From Glandiceps talaboti (taxonomy: Eukaryota; Hemichordata; Enteropneusta; Spengelidae): a DNA stretch of 64,000 bases. How positions within the stretch are numbered: position 1 is the first letter of the stretch; each line of letters begins with the position of its first letter. Positions 13,201 to 27,800 of the stretch are shown in pieces. Made by a program: the position numbers and the translations under genes. The notes beneath the pieces are model-generated. The model did no database searches and was not told the DNA's origin. It worked only from the letters and a program-made list of their open reading frames with translations. Where the stretch lies: contig NC_135552.1 of the NCBI RefSeq assembly GCF_964340395.1, positions 26,239,181-26,303,180 of the forward strand, in the 5' to 3' direction.

Positions 13201-14380
13201 ACTGCTGTGACTCTTCTATGAGACCACTCAAATGAGTCTAGGAAAACCACATTCTAACTACCCAGCTCGGATATATCTCTGTGAGCAGTGCATGCTGGGA
13301 AATACTTCATGTCCAACATTGCACACCGAACGATTTCGGTATGTATACCTAATGACAGGTTGTCACTTCTCAAGCAACTGATAGTGATACATCTTATTTA
13401 CAACAATCAGACCTCGTAAGCCCATTTTTATGACTCGAAAGAAATGTACTGTGACTTCCAGTGCGGGGTAGTTGGAACGTGGTTTCCCCGGACTCTCGTC
13501 TAGGTGGTTTCGAAGAAGAGCCCCCAGTGGTGAGAGTCTTGGTAACCAAGACTAACACATTTCCTGTGTTGCATACATGTACATGTAGAGGTGTCTGTTC
13601 ATCCCAGTTACATGTGTTCATTTACCTAATGACTTCATTTGAATAATCAAGCCGTAATCATAATCACTATCCATTGGGACTTATCAGCAGATGGAATATT
13701 TTACAATCATAATAACAACTTGATGCATGAATTAGAACAACAGTTAGTGAGACAGTGAAACAAAATCACAGACCTCGATGTAGACATGCTCGGTTCATGT
13801 CTGTAGTGTAGCTTACATTGGTAGCTTGCCTCGATGGCACAGACTACAGAAAGTTTACAAATGCATGTAACACTATACAAGGTAAACATAATGTTATATA
13901 TATGTAGTATACATGTATATAGTAATACTATATTATACTACACTACTATATACATAGACATGTATATACTACACATATATGTATATAACGTATATAGTGT
14001 ACGTGTACATACATGTACTACATGTATATATCCTGTACTTTCCATTTTGCCTTCAAGCTGTTCAGACACTGAGTGTGAGATACCGGTAGTACATACAGAT
14101 CTATGTTTAGTATCATTTATGACAGTTTTAAACAGTTGTGTTGCATGACAGCCCAACCCAGGTGTTATTGACAAGTTATTGTCTCCTTAGCAATCATTAC
14201 AGCACATCTAAGAGAATGTCCACAATTCTCAAGAGGACATCAGTCTATAAGTTTAACATACATGTGCCATGCATTGATGTCACCCCGTACATGTGTGTTA
14301 ATTAGGCCATAACCCAGATATTTACACTGTGTATGTAATGGTACAAAGCCTACAACTACTCCATTACAATCAATTAGGTT
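10246..14380. other. Non-coding DNA, inferred SHOC2 first intron (part 2)
   Basis: No coding sequence is supported. A diverged tandem duplication of about 160 bp is visible at 12905-13175: both halves have TTTCTCAC/TCTCAC..CTTGT, an ATCAAGT-TATT part, TTAATTTACATAA and a TATCACAC end. TATA-rich palindromic stretches occur at 13890-14030. Confidence 0.5.
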
Positions 14381-14386
14381 AGCAAT

Positions 14387-14905
14387 GTCATCAATTCTTG
14401 TCCAATGTGATGGCTCATGCATTGTAGTTACTAGTGATGTCATCAATTCTTGTCCAATGTGATGGATCATGCATTGTAGTTACTAGTGATGTCATCAATT
14501 CTTGTCCAATGTGATGGCTCATGCATTGTAGTTACCAGTGATATCATCAATTCTTGTCCAATGTGATGGCTCATGCATTGTAGTTACCAGTGATGTCATC
14601 AATTCTTGTCCAATGTGATGGATCATGCATTGTAGCTACCAGTGATGTCATCAATTCTTGTCCAATGTGATGGCTCATGCATTGTAGTTACCAGTGATGT
14701 CATCAATTCTTGTCCAATGTGATGGATCATGCATTGTAGCTACCAGTGATGTCATCAATTCTTGTCCAATGTGATGGATCATGCATTGTAGTTACCAGTG
14801 ATGTCATCAATTCTTGTCCAGTGTGATGGATCATGCATTGTAGTTACCTGTGATGTCACCATTCTCGACCAATGGTATCATATATTGTAGTTACCAGTAA
14901 TTTCA
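14387..14905 (+). repeat. 52-bp minisatellite, about 9-10 copies with decayed copies beyond
   Basis: The unit begins GTCATCAATTCTTGTCCAAT, continues GTGATGG(C/A)TCATGCATTG and ends TAGTTACCAGTGAT. Copies start at 14387 and 14439, and every 52 bp after that. More diverged GATGTCATCA-containing copies continue to about 15125. Confidence 0.95.
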
Positions 14906-15750
14906 TCAATTCTTGTCCAATAGAAACCATAGCTAATGGTGATGTCATCAAGTCTTGTGCAACAAAGATTATGAATAGTCATGATGTCATCACTTCTTGA
15001 ATGTGCAACAGTGTATGTGTATATATTTATGATGCCATCAATTTTTGCGAGTGCTTCAGAAATAAGGCTGTGACATCATCAGTGCTTCACAATAGAGATC
15101 TTGGTTACGAGTGATGTCATCAATTGTTTTCCAACAGACTATTTGTGTCAGTTCTGTTGCATGATACATGTACATGTATGGTATATCAGACCACAATTTA
15201 TATACACATGTAACATGTACGTTTTTCGTATCTTACTGCAACTGTTTATGTATTTCATAACTTGTACCATTTCATAATACAAAATAATAAAACTGTCTCC
15301 AATGATAATATTATTACTCTACTAAATATCTTTATTATGGTGGCCACTGTGTAGCACCTTTGTGTTCTAGTGAATGTTAATTAAAGCAGGAGGAAACTGC
15401 ATTGTTGTACTAAGGGAAAACATTGTTCTGTCAGATCCAGCCAATTTAAATATCATTCTTGTTATGTACAGACATGGTTCATTTAATAAAAGCCAGCCAT
15501 GCATGATGGCTATGCAGGTACAATGTACGTTTGAACCCTGACTGTACAGAGGTGGTAAAACTTAAAAGGCAAAGGAGCTGACTGATACAACACCTACTAT
15601 ATGTAACTCATCTGAAACATATCAAAATAGAGTGTGAAAATGTGGCTGAAAACAACTCATTGGAAGCTAAGGATGCAAACAAGTTTCAAACATTTGCTCT
15701 TTTATAAATGAATGAATGAATAAATGTTAAGTTTGTTCTGTTTTCTTACA
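14906..15750. other. Non-coding DNA before the first SHOC2 coding exon
   Basis: Decayed 52-bp-type units lie to about 15125, then AT-rich sequence with no coding signal. It ends in a pyrimidine-rich acceptor (TTTTCTTACAG) at 15751. Confidence 0.5.
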
Positions 15751-15751
15751 G

Positions 15752-18700
15752 GTGTGTGCCAAGAGATAGAAGAATTGTAACACATTGAAAATAGTGATGT
15801 CTGTACAACAAGCCAAGTGTACTGCATACAAGACTGTGTAGCAGTAGTTGTCTAATTGTTTCTTAATCTCTGTAAAACTCATATGTTGAAGATCTTGTGC
15901 TATACCTAGAGACCAATATGAGTGTTCCACCAGAGGCCAGTGGTTATGATGATGCTAAGGCTGAAAAGCCCTCCGGCAAAAAACAGGTCACTGTTAAAGT
16001 GTCTGGAAATGAAATGGCCAAACCTACTAACAAGAACAGGAGACCAGTTCAATCTGACCTAGTAAGTTTGACAGATTCAACTTTTGCTTCTTTCTGCAAA
16101 TGTACATGAACATTTTTTTCTCTAGAACACATGATGGCAGGACTACACCAAGTATAATGATAAGAATCATAAGAATACTATAATTAGAAATTTATTTGTC
16201 AAAATTTACTAGAAATACATGTAGTTTTTACATGATAACAATTGTGTGCCATCTATGTAGAGAAAATATAGTCAGAATCAGATGAAGAAAATGAATAGGT
16301 AATACTATAGTCATAAATTAAAAAAAAAAAAACAATGGGGAGGGGGAGGGAGGGGAGATTTTAGCTCTGTTACCTGCATTAAAAATTTGCATACAGCCTG
16401 TCAAACTCTGTCTATGTATCTATAACTGACTACATGTATGATGTGTATGTAAGCAACATTATATGGGGTGGGATTTGGAAAGTAAGGTACGTGTATTATA
16501 ATATGCAATTTGTCATGTGATGATATGATTTGTCATGTGATGATATGGAAAGTAAGGTACATTTGTACATGTACATGTATCATATGCAATTCTTCATGTG
16601 ATGATATCATTCAAAGGTACTTGTACATGTATGTCTTTTTGTTGTTGGCCCAAGTAGTAATTTTTATATTATTTATCTTGACATCGTTGGAGATAAAATT
16701 GATCTAACTTCATTTTACTGTGTTAAAAGTAACACCTCAACACACATTCATGTGATTGTAGACAATTACATGTATAATGTGTTTTAATTGACTTGAGGTT
16801 CAATAACTATTAATTTTTTATATATTCAGTTTTCTTACTACGGTAAGAGAAATGTCTGTATCCTGTTGATACACATACATGTATGTCTGTACAGTGTGTA
16901 TGTACTTCTTGTATGTATTGTAATAATAGGGTAGTAATGTGTCTATAATGACATCCTGTATAGAGTGACCTGCAGTAAAGGATAGAAACATATTTGTTAT
17001 GTAATGGCCAACTGAAAAAATTGTATGAATTCAAATTCCTTTAGCCATTGTATTTCTTTTATTAGCCCTGGGGAAAATGTAGTGTGATGATTGCACTAGG
17101 CAAAAGTATCCCTATGCGCCAAGTATTTGATTGCTGTAACACAGACAAATGTGTACAACTTAAATGTTCTATTGCAAAACAGGAAATACGGTTGAAAATT
17201 CCACCAAATTGTGAACTCATCAATATCGTTCTAATTTGCATGATTGAAGTGCAAAACAGAGTCACAATTTAATATATGAAATTATTTTTGATGAAACTAT
17301 TTATGCCTGTGCTCTACCTGGGTATTATGTTGGCAGGACAGTACAGAGTTAAAATCTCCCCACTTCTCCTGTATGTGAATGTGATGATACAAATGTAGTT
17401 GATAAAGAATCAGGAAGGTGTAAAAACTGAATGTTGGATTGGGATGGGTAGAAAGGGGACTGTTTTGTAGACTGTAATGTAACATTTCTGTTCAGTGTGA
17501 CTGTCCTTAAATTGACATCCATTGGCTGTTAGGTTTCAAAAGACTTACAGGAATATGCAGACATCACTGTACGTACATGTAGCTTCAATACTTTTCGATA
17601 TCCAAAATTTATCTCATTGAATCTTTCACAAAGTGTCTGAAATGTTTTAAATCAAAAGTGAAGGGCAGGGTTACCTTATTGGAGCCACATGTATTTTTGA
17701 TCATTGCCTGGGGTGTTGTACCAGAAGACACACATACACACACCCACACACATATTTTATCATGGGTCAATGATACAGCTGTACATGATGTCAGGAAGGG
17801 TTGTCAAGATACGCCCAAGTAAACTATAATGTATAGTACTGCTAAAGTGAAAGTATATGTAATAAGATCTCTGTAATAGCTACAAACTTGGCAAGAAACT
17901 ATGTAGTAAATGAATAATGTACATGGGTATGGTTTCAAGCATTGCCACCATGACATTTACAGCTTAAATGTATGACATTTTACCACTTTTCAGACAGCAG
18001 AATGTTTTGATTGAAAGGCCAAATACTTAAAAACAGATACCAGTGTAAGGAAAGTTCACCTGACAGCACAGCAGGACTCATTTGACTTCAGTGCTTGTTA
18101 GTTAGATTTAGCCAAGTGAACTCTTTCAACTGCAGTTTTTCTATTGATATCCATTGGTCCAACAGACTACCACTGTGTCAACATGGGTATAGATGCAATG
18201 TTTAGCTATAGTTTATATGCCCAGTACTACCACTGTATCAACATGGGTGTAGATGCAATGTTTAGTAGTCTATATGCCCAGTACTACCACTGTATCAACA
18301 TGGGTGTAGATGCAATGTTTAGTAGTCTATGTGCCCAGTACTACCACTGTATCAACATGGGTGTAGATGCAATGTTTAGTAGTCTATGTGCCCAGTACTA
18401 CCACTGTATCAACATGGGTGTAGATGCAATGTGTAGTAGTCTATGTGCCCAGTACTACCACTGTATCAACATGGGTGTAGATGCAATGTGTAGTAGTCTA
18501 TGTGCCCAGTACTACCACTGTATCAACATGGGTGTAGATGCAATGTTTAGTAGTCTATGTGCCCACTACTACTGCTAATTTCTAGCCCTTTCACATGTTG
18601 TTTGTAATGCTTCACTACTCAGATTTTCTTAGTGATCCACACAATTTTGTGTTAATAAAGCAGCAGGCTCTCACAAACTTTAAATTTTAGCAGTAGAATT

Positions 18701-21700
18701 TCATAGAAAGACAGTTCCTTAAATTTCTGAAAAAGATTTCAATGTACAGTATAAACACATATGATAGTAAATCCATGCATTCATGTAGGTATAGAATAAT
18801 ATTTTACATGCTGCAGTGAGTATTACCAGCCATGTCTGAAAACAAGGGCTTGAGATCTCTAAAAAATCACCAAATTCTAATACTTGGTACTTCCAATCCA
18901 ATATCATAGTTTACAAAGACATACTAATTAAATACATTGTTGTTTGTCTCTATAATTGATTAATATGTAAAATGGCACAAACTGAGATTGTAAACTCTAC
19001 GTGTACATAGGTGTTGAAAACGGTAACGTCAACTACATGTACTAGTGCTAGTTTTGAGGTATAAAATTTGTCCTCTGTTTGTCTTCACAGTTTGAGGGTT
19101 TCTTAAACTGATTACATAAATACATACATATTAAAATTAAGTCATGGAATCACACATGAAATATTTAAATAGTACATGTTTGAATTCTGCCAATGGCAAG
19201 TGATGGTTAAATACACTTCAGTAAGTAGAATTCTACAAATACCCTATAATATATAAAAATTAATTCACCCCACCCTGCTCCCGTTAGTATAAACATGATG
19301 TCCTTTTCATTTTTGTGTCTAAGAGTAAGAAACACTATCTTTTATTTCTTTACAGGATGTAAATAAAGAGTTCTTGAGGTGCAAAGATCAAGGAGGCACA
19401 AGACTTGATTTGAGTAAATCTGCTGTAAGTTCATACCATCATTAATCTTTTCTCTGTTTTATTGAATTCGTAAAAACCAAGATAAATGGTTAAGAAAAAA
19501 CATGACTGTATGGAGGAGCCCTTTTGTGATTTTACACTCTTTCTTTATATACAAGACTTGAGTTAGATAAGAAGGATGATAGTTGTATAATTGAATAAAA
19601 GCAAATAAAAGCTTAAAAAATAATTTAAAAAAATGTACAGAACATATACCATATAAAAAACTGTACAGAATATATATAAAAAATCGATTTCTATAATTCG
19701 TTAAAATGTTTTTCTGTTTATAGATATCAGTTTTGCCAAGCTCCATCAAAGATGTAAGTATTGGATTTCTTACATAATTCTACTTTATAAATGGTGATAG
19801 GACTGATGTGCTGCAGGGCAGGACAGGGGTGGGGAGGGGATGGGGCAGGGCGGGGCGGGCAGACTTGTGTGTGTAATGCACCTGTTTGTTTTGTAAATGA
19901 TTTGTCTGTGATTGGTCTCAATGTGCATCATTGGTAATCAGTGTGTCCTCTCTTATCAATTACACAAAACTCTTACAAATCTGTTTCATAACCCCCTCAC
20001 CACCACCACCACCACCACCACCACCACCACCACCACCACCACCTATGTACGTTAATCATACAGAGGTTCTATGTATGTGATATGATCCTTTCTCTGTGTA
20101 TAAAACCATTTTTTTTTTCATGCATCTCTTGTAGCTAACTCAGTTAGTAGAACTCTACCTCTATGGAAACAGATTACAATGTCTGCCTTTGGAGATTGGT
20201 TATCTCAGTAATCTTCAGAAGCTTGCATTGAGTGAGAATTCCTTAACCTCCTTGCCAACATCATTAGAACGACTAAAAGCTCTCAAAGTATTGGATTTGA
20301 GGCATAATAAACTAAAGGAGGTAAGAATCAACGATACTATCATCATTTCACTAAATTTGATTTGATTTTGTGTGGGCACATTGACCTCAAGAAAATAAGA
20401 CTTAGTTGAACCTTGTTAGTACAGACTTAGTTGAACCTCGATAGCACACTTAGTTGAACCTCGTAGTACAGACTTAGTTGAACCTCATTAGTACAGACTT
20501 AGTTGAACCTCATTAGTACAGACTTAGTTGAACCTCGTCAGTACAGACTTAGTTGAACCTCGTAGTACAGTCTTAGTTGAACATTGATAGCACAGACTTA
20601 TTAGAACGTTGGGTTTCTGCCATGTTTCAAAAGTGTTCTACCATCCTTGAGCTTTAGTAAGCTTTGAATGACAATACATAAAGAGAAATGGCTGATCTCC
20701 CTAATGTCCATGTGTTGATATGTTAAATATTTGTAAACATAGAAGAGTATGTTTCAATGTTGAAGATATGCATTTGATATCATTATGCAAATCATGAACA
20801 TTATCATGTTATTGATATGTAAATTGTGATGCAATCTAGCCTTGCGATCTAACAGGTTACCTGTGGAGAACATTGTATTTTAAATGTATATAACTTACAT
20901 GATGTGGCCCAATCACTTTCTGTTAATAATTCTCTATATCAATATTTAGGTAAGTTATCCCAGTAGTGTTAACTGGAGATTGTGTTCTTTATTTCATTTT
21001 CATAGATTCCTGAAGTTGTGTACAAGTTAACATCGTTAACTACTTTATTCCTGAGGTTTAACAGGATATCAGAAGTTGGAGAAGAACTTTCCAGTTTAAT
21101 AGTAAGCTGAATTGATTGATTTCAAGTGTCTGTTTGTATTAACCATCATTGCATGTATGTTTCAGTCCATGTATGATAGGCTTTACTGGACATGTGGTAT
21201 ATTTACTTACCATCATGTATTACTATTAAGTGTACCAGGTATTCACTGGACATGTGGTATATTTACTTACCATCATGTATTACTATTAAGTGTACCAGGT
21301 ATTCACTGGACATGTGGTGTATTTACTTACCATCATGTAAAGTGTACCAGTGTTCATCACTCATGTCAAGCATAAACCTATGTTAGTAGCTTAGTTGATA
21401 CATGTGTTTTAAACCATACATTGAAATACTACAATGCACACTGCTAGTTGTGATAATGTCCAATATGCCCTTTTCTGTTGTTCTACATGTTTCAAACTGT
21501 GCAGGGGCATTGACCCTTGTTTGATTTCTTTTACAGAACCTAACCATGCTGAGTTTACGTGAGAATAAAATCAGAAATTTACCCCAAGGCATTGGCAAAC
21601 TTGTCCACCTCATAAACTTTGATGTTTCTCACAACCACTTAGAACATTTGCCTCAAGGTAGGTTTTGTGTTATTTGATTCAAACCATACAAGTAAAGTTA

Positions 21701-24700
21701 TACTTGTTCTCATTAGTGGTATTATTGGACAGATATTGGTGATTTGAAGAAAGGTCCCACAATTCAAAAAGGGCTCTCAAACTTCATGTGACTTACTGTC
21801 AGGCAATCATGGAAGTATAACAATGAGATTTGCTAGACTGGAAGACCAACTGTTGCTGTCAAGTGTGTCATTATGTTTAGAAACATTTGATTGATGTACC
21901 TTTAGTTGCCAGGTGTGTTCTGCATCAGTGACTAGAAGTGTGTGGAACATAACATATTAACAACACTGGGGCAAATTCACTCTAAAAGTCAGAATCAAAT
22001 TCACTGAGACAGAACTTTAGAAAGAAATATAACAGAATTAGGTGTCACATGCGTACCATGAAGTAACATTCATCTTGTACCCTGTTGTTAGCAAAAAGGA
22101 AAAAGTACTAGTGTAGATAACAAAGTAAATAGACTCTAAACTTAGATGGAATTGAATTGAAAGTTAAATTGATGTAGAGATATGAAGTAAGTACTATCAC
22201 TAATGTGACAGTGTCAAAGTCCTCATGTTGATTTCATCAGTAGGATTTTGAGATCAAAGGATATGTAAATTATTTGAATTGATCAATTAATGACTCCTTG
22301 AAAGGACTTGGAGTGATTTAATCTTTTTATTTGTTTTTGTCTTTCACAAACTAATAGTAAAAATATTAGTTTGAAATCTGTTATAAACAGATGTAGTAGG
22401 GGGTGGGGGCAGAAGTGGGGATGGGTGTTGTTGATGTTGTTGTAGTAAAGTATTGGTATGAACAAATTGAGTGTATATTTTGTTGAACGATATTATTGCC
22501 TGGTGTCTTTTCTCTCGAAAACAGGTCAAATTTCAATACATGTCAGTGGTGAAAAGTGAGTCAGATGCAAGTAGAATAGCCTTTGTTTTATTTACAGTTA
22601 GAATTAAATCCCTTTTTGGAAATTTTAATCTGAGCAGTATCAATGACAAGTATTCAAGGAATGGTTAAGTGATGTCTAACGTTACCTAACACAGTCATAA
22701 CACTAGATTTAAATAATAATGTACATAGTTTTACGCAAATATACACTTACAATTTTGTTTTTTCTGTACAGAGATTGGACAGTGTGCTCAGTTGTCATCA
22801 CTGGATTTACAACACAATGAATTACTAGATTTACCAGATTCTATCGGTAATCTCAAGCAGCTTAGTCGATTAGGACTAAGGTGAATAATTCATTTATTTT
22901 TCAGAATTTAGAGATTTTAGAATTCTTATTACAAAAGCGACAATAATGAAGGAAAATTTTTAGGATACTTACATCAGCAGATTTATAATTTTAAGCACTT
23001 ATACCGATAGGTTATAGAAATATAGTATAAGTCACATTGAGATTTTTATACCAAGTCAATTTGTTTCATCATTTTAATGGTAGATATTGTTTTTTCTCAA
23101 TTTTTTTAATATGACAAGAATATGTTTTGATAAAAAGTATTTCCTGAATCGAAAGCCAGCCCAGTCTAAATCTCACACAAAGTAATGATAGTTATAACCC
23201 CGGTAGTTATGAATTTGATTCAACCCAGACTCATTTACCATTTTTATATTTCATGCATATTTGCTGTTTTTTCTCTCCAGATATAATCGTCTGCAGGCAA
23301 TACCAAAGTCGCTGAGTAACTGTGTTGAAATGGAAGAATTCAATGTTGAAAATAACAACATTTCTACTTTGCCGGTATGTGTGGCATGAATGAATTGTTA
23401 TTGAGACCTGTATGCCCTCTTGCTACAGTGTTTGCGCAAAGGTTGGGAACCCTGGTAAGGGGAAGGGTGAAAGGGGTAACAGTTTCATAGTTTCCCATAT
23501 AATCTTACAATTAGTTTTGTTTGGAAATGTGGCACTAAAATGACTGGGGAACACCAATAGATTTGACCTACAGTACTTTCTGACTCTCAGCATTGGTCTA
23601 TCCCTTATGTACTGACTGAATTGTTTTAGTTAGAAGACTATTACATGACTCTCTGTACATCCTATCTCAAATTTGTCATCCTATCTGGGACAATAACTAT
23701 GTTTGTTATGTACTTTACAGGAAGGACTACTCTCTAGTCTTCAGAATCTCACCAGCCTCTGTTTGTCACGGAACAACTTCACCTCTTATCCCATTGGAGG
23801 TCCCTCTCAGTTTGCTACTGTATATGTAAGTTGCTAACCCAGTACACATCTAGCTGCTGTTAGTGCCAGTTACATGGTTTAACAGAGGATTAGTTGCATA
23901 TTATAATGAGAATGCATTACACATCAGACCATTATCATTACATGCATACACATCAATGACATGTAGAGAATTGTGTTCAGCTAGGTGTTCGAAACACAAA
24001 CTTAAAAGACAGTGGAACATGTACATGTACTCATTCACATCTTCTGTTCAGAAGGCTGAAGTCATGCCATTGTTTTCTGAAGTTAGTAACATTTTATCTT
24101 GCAAAGTAGTACCCAAAAGAATAATCCAACACTCAGTTCACTGTTATATTTCTGAACTCTGATATCAAAATTATGACATGTAATTGAAGAAAAATGACAA
24201 AAATTTATCACATATTTATAGTTACCGTTATGGTACATGTAGAGTATACATTTGATGTTCGAATGTCTTGTACAGAATACATGTATTAATTATGAATCCC
24301 ATAATTGTGATGCTACATGTATATAACACATGTAAATATTTGTATCTAAGCCTCTCTATATAGGTTACATGCTTTAGGCTGAATTAGGGTATTCAGTTTT
24401 CTGGTATTGATGTAAGTAACTCATGTAGATGTACCTATGCAACTGTATAGTAGGATACTCAACTTCAAACATTTCAATGAGTCATAACCAGTGTCATATG
24501 GTTGGCACAAGAACAGAAATTTATTTCAAGCAGCAGAAGAGAGATTAATTAATATATCATAACTGTTCTTGACAGTTTGTATATAGATGGGATATTGAGC
24601 AATGTCATTCATCATGGCTGCAGTATATTATATAGTTTGATAACTAACACTTCTCCTGTTTATTCCTTTTTTTTTGTTTCAGTCAATAAACATGGAACAC

Positions 24701-24816
24701 AACCACATAACCAAGGTTCCATTTGGAATATTCAGTCGAGCAAAGTGTCTGACGAAACTGAATATGAAGGAGAATCAGCTGACTGCATTACCACTAGGTA
24801 TTAATAGCTTGATTGC

Positions 24817-24849
<33 letters not shown>

Positions 24850-27800
24850 CTATTTATTTACTCATTTGTTGACAATGCCATGGCATGCAGTGTATAATAA
24901 AAAGTCTATTCAGCTTGGCCATCTACTTTTACATCCCTAACTCATTGGTCACAGTCATCAATTCCTCATGTTGAAACTATCCAGGGTGACATTAGTACAA
25001 CAGCTTAAGTGTTCTTCAGTCATGTTGATGTCACTGTTGTGTCACTGCCAAAAGCTGGCTTTCCACAGTTGTATCAAAAAATGGCCATCTACTTTTACAT
25101 CCCTAACTCATTGGTGACAGTCATCGGTTCCTCTTGTTGAAACCATCCAGGATGACTTTGATTCAACAACTTAGTGTTCTGCAGTCACGACGATGATGTT
25201 GATGTCACTTTTGTTAGAATTACAAGTTGTTCATCCCTCACAATCATCAAATGAATGACTGTGATGACATTGTTTGTGTTTGCTAGATGTTGGTACTTGG
25301 ATACACATGGCTGAGTTGAATCTGGGGACAAACCAAATCAGCAAATTACCAGAAGATATCCAATCTCTGGAGTCACTGGAAGTATTAATACTTAGTAATA
25401 ATTTACTCAAGGTAAGCTTAGTCTAGAACATGGTATTCTGAAAAAAATCTGTCCATATATACACACAGCCTGTTTATAAAATCTCAATTTTCTGTAGATC
25501 ACCAAATAGTCATTGGATATTGTATATAACTTTCTTCTTCTTTCTGACATTTCATGAATTCAGAAATTGCCACGAGGCATTGGTAACTTACAAAATCTGA
25601 GAGTTTTGGATTTGGAAGAGAACAAGCTGGAGTCTTTGCCCTCAGAGATTGGTAAGTACACTCCATCCTTTGCCAGTTAGGTTCAAATTGATATCTGATT
25701 AAGTTATATCTTCTAGCTTGGCAACCAATCAGGTTCTACATGATATATGCAGGAAGAGATAATCTAACTTGGTAACCAATCAGGATGAACATTACAGAGA
25801 TAATCTAACTTGGTAACCAATCAGGATGAACATTACATCTGCATTTTGTTATCATCTAACTCTGCAACCAATCAGTTTGGACTTCACACAAGTGTTTTGT
25901 TATGTCATTTAACTCAGCAACCAATCAGAATGTACAGTTACCTTACACCTACATAAATGTTTTATCATCTTATTTGAATATGTCTTTCTCTTGTTGTGTC
26001 ACTAGCTTATTTACGTGAACTGCAAAGATTGGTGTTGCAGTCCAACCAGTTGACAACTTTACCAAGAACCATTGGGTAAGTGTAGAACCATTGAACATAG
26101 CATATACTACAGACAGACAGAAATGATAAATTTACCTGAACTTGTTGCAACTGCTTTTACCTAAATACAGAGCTAAAATAAAAGTAGTTTCTTTACAGGT
26201 CTCATTAGACAATGCAGCAAAGTTTGTCTACAGTCACATGAAATCAGACACGATCACTTTCTTTGAATAATGGAAGAATGAATAAATGAATGAATGAGTG
26301 AGTGAATGAATGAATGAATGAATGAATGCATGAATGAGTGAGTGAGTGAATGAATGAATGAATGAAACAGCCATATGCTGTATTAGTTGTGTGACCTACA
26401 TCTAACATATTGGTTCTCAGATTAGTATTATCAATACTTAATTTTATTGATGACATTTTTGTTACTTTGAAAAGTAGTCAGTAGAAATTTGATACCATAG
26501 TTTTCTTGTGTTTTACAATGTACTAATCAAGGTTGTTCATTCTGAACTCCCAGTTATATAAACAGTTACATGACTTTGCAAGGTGTATTCTATTGATATC
26601 TGATGTTAGGATTGTGTTTGTTATGGTTCTTTTCAGACGACTGACAAACTTACAGTTCCTCAGCGTTGGAGAGAACAATTTGCAGTCTTTACCAGAAGAG
26701 ATTGGAACTTTGAGTAACCTGGAACAATTGTATTTAAATGACAACCCTCACTTGCACTCATTACCATTTGAGCTAGCTCTGTGTTCATCACTTCTGATTA
26801 TGAGTATTGAGAATTGTCCGTTGAGTCAACTGCCACAGGAGGTGGTTGGTGGTGGACCTTCCTTAGTTATACAGGTAGGGTTACATATAACTTTGTATGC
26901 ATGCTGTCTGTTGAACCAGCTTCCACAGGAGGTGGTTGGTGGTGGACCTTCTTTAGTTATACAGGTAGGCTTACATATTACTTTGTATGCATGCTGTCTG
27001 TTGAGTCAACTGCCACAGGAGGTGGTTGGTGGTGGACCTTCCTTAGTTATACAGGTAAGGTTACATATTACTTTGTATGCATGTTGTCTGTTGAACCAGC
27101 TTCCACAGGAGGTGGTTGGTGGTGGACCTTCCTTAGTTATACAGGTAAGGTTACATATTACTGTGTATGCATGTTGTCTGTTGAACCAGCTTCCACAGGA
27201 GGTGGTTGGTGGTGGACCTTCCTTAGTTATACAGGTAAGGTTACATATTACTGTGTATGCATGTTGTCTGTTGAACCAGCTTCCACAGGAGGTGGTTGGT
27301 GGTGGACCTTCCTTAGTTATACAGGTAAGGTTACATATTACTGTGTATGCATGTTGTCTGTTGAACCAGCTTCCACAGGAGGTGGTTGGTGGTGGACCTT
27401 CTTTAGTTATACAGGTAAGGTTACATATTACTTTGTATGCATGCTGTCTGTTGAACCAACTTCCACTGAAGGTGGTTGGTGATGAACCTTAGTAATGCTA
27501 AAGACAGTGGAAGGATTTCCCGCTGCTGTCTACAGTTATGCAGGTAGGCTTACATATTACTTTGTATGCATGCTGTCTGTTGAGTCAACTGCCACAGGAG
27601 GTGGTTGGTGATGAACCTTAGTAATGCTAAAGACAGTGGAAGGATTCCCCTCTGCTGTCTACAGTTATGCAGTTAGGCTTACATATTACTTTGTATGCAT
27701 GCTGTCTGTTGAGTCAACTGCCACAGGAGGTGGTTGGTGATGAACCTTAGTAATGCTAAAGACAGTGGAAGGATTCCCCTCTGCTGTCTACAGTTATGCA

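Noticed and set aside
18144-18578. 144-codon frame in the 57-bp repeat
   Set aside because: Repeat-driven and intronic in SHOC2; no matching splice sites.
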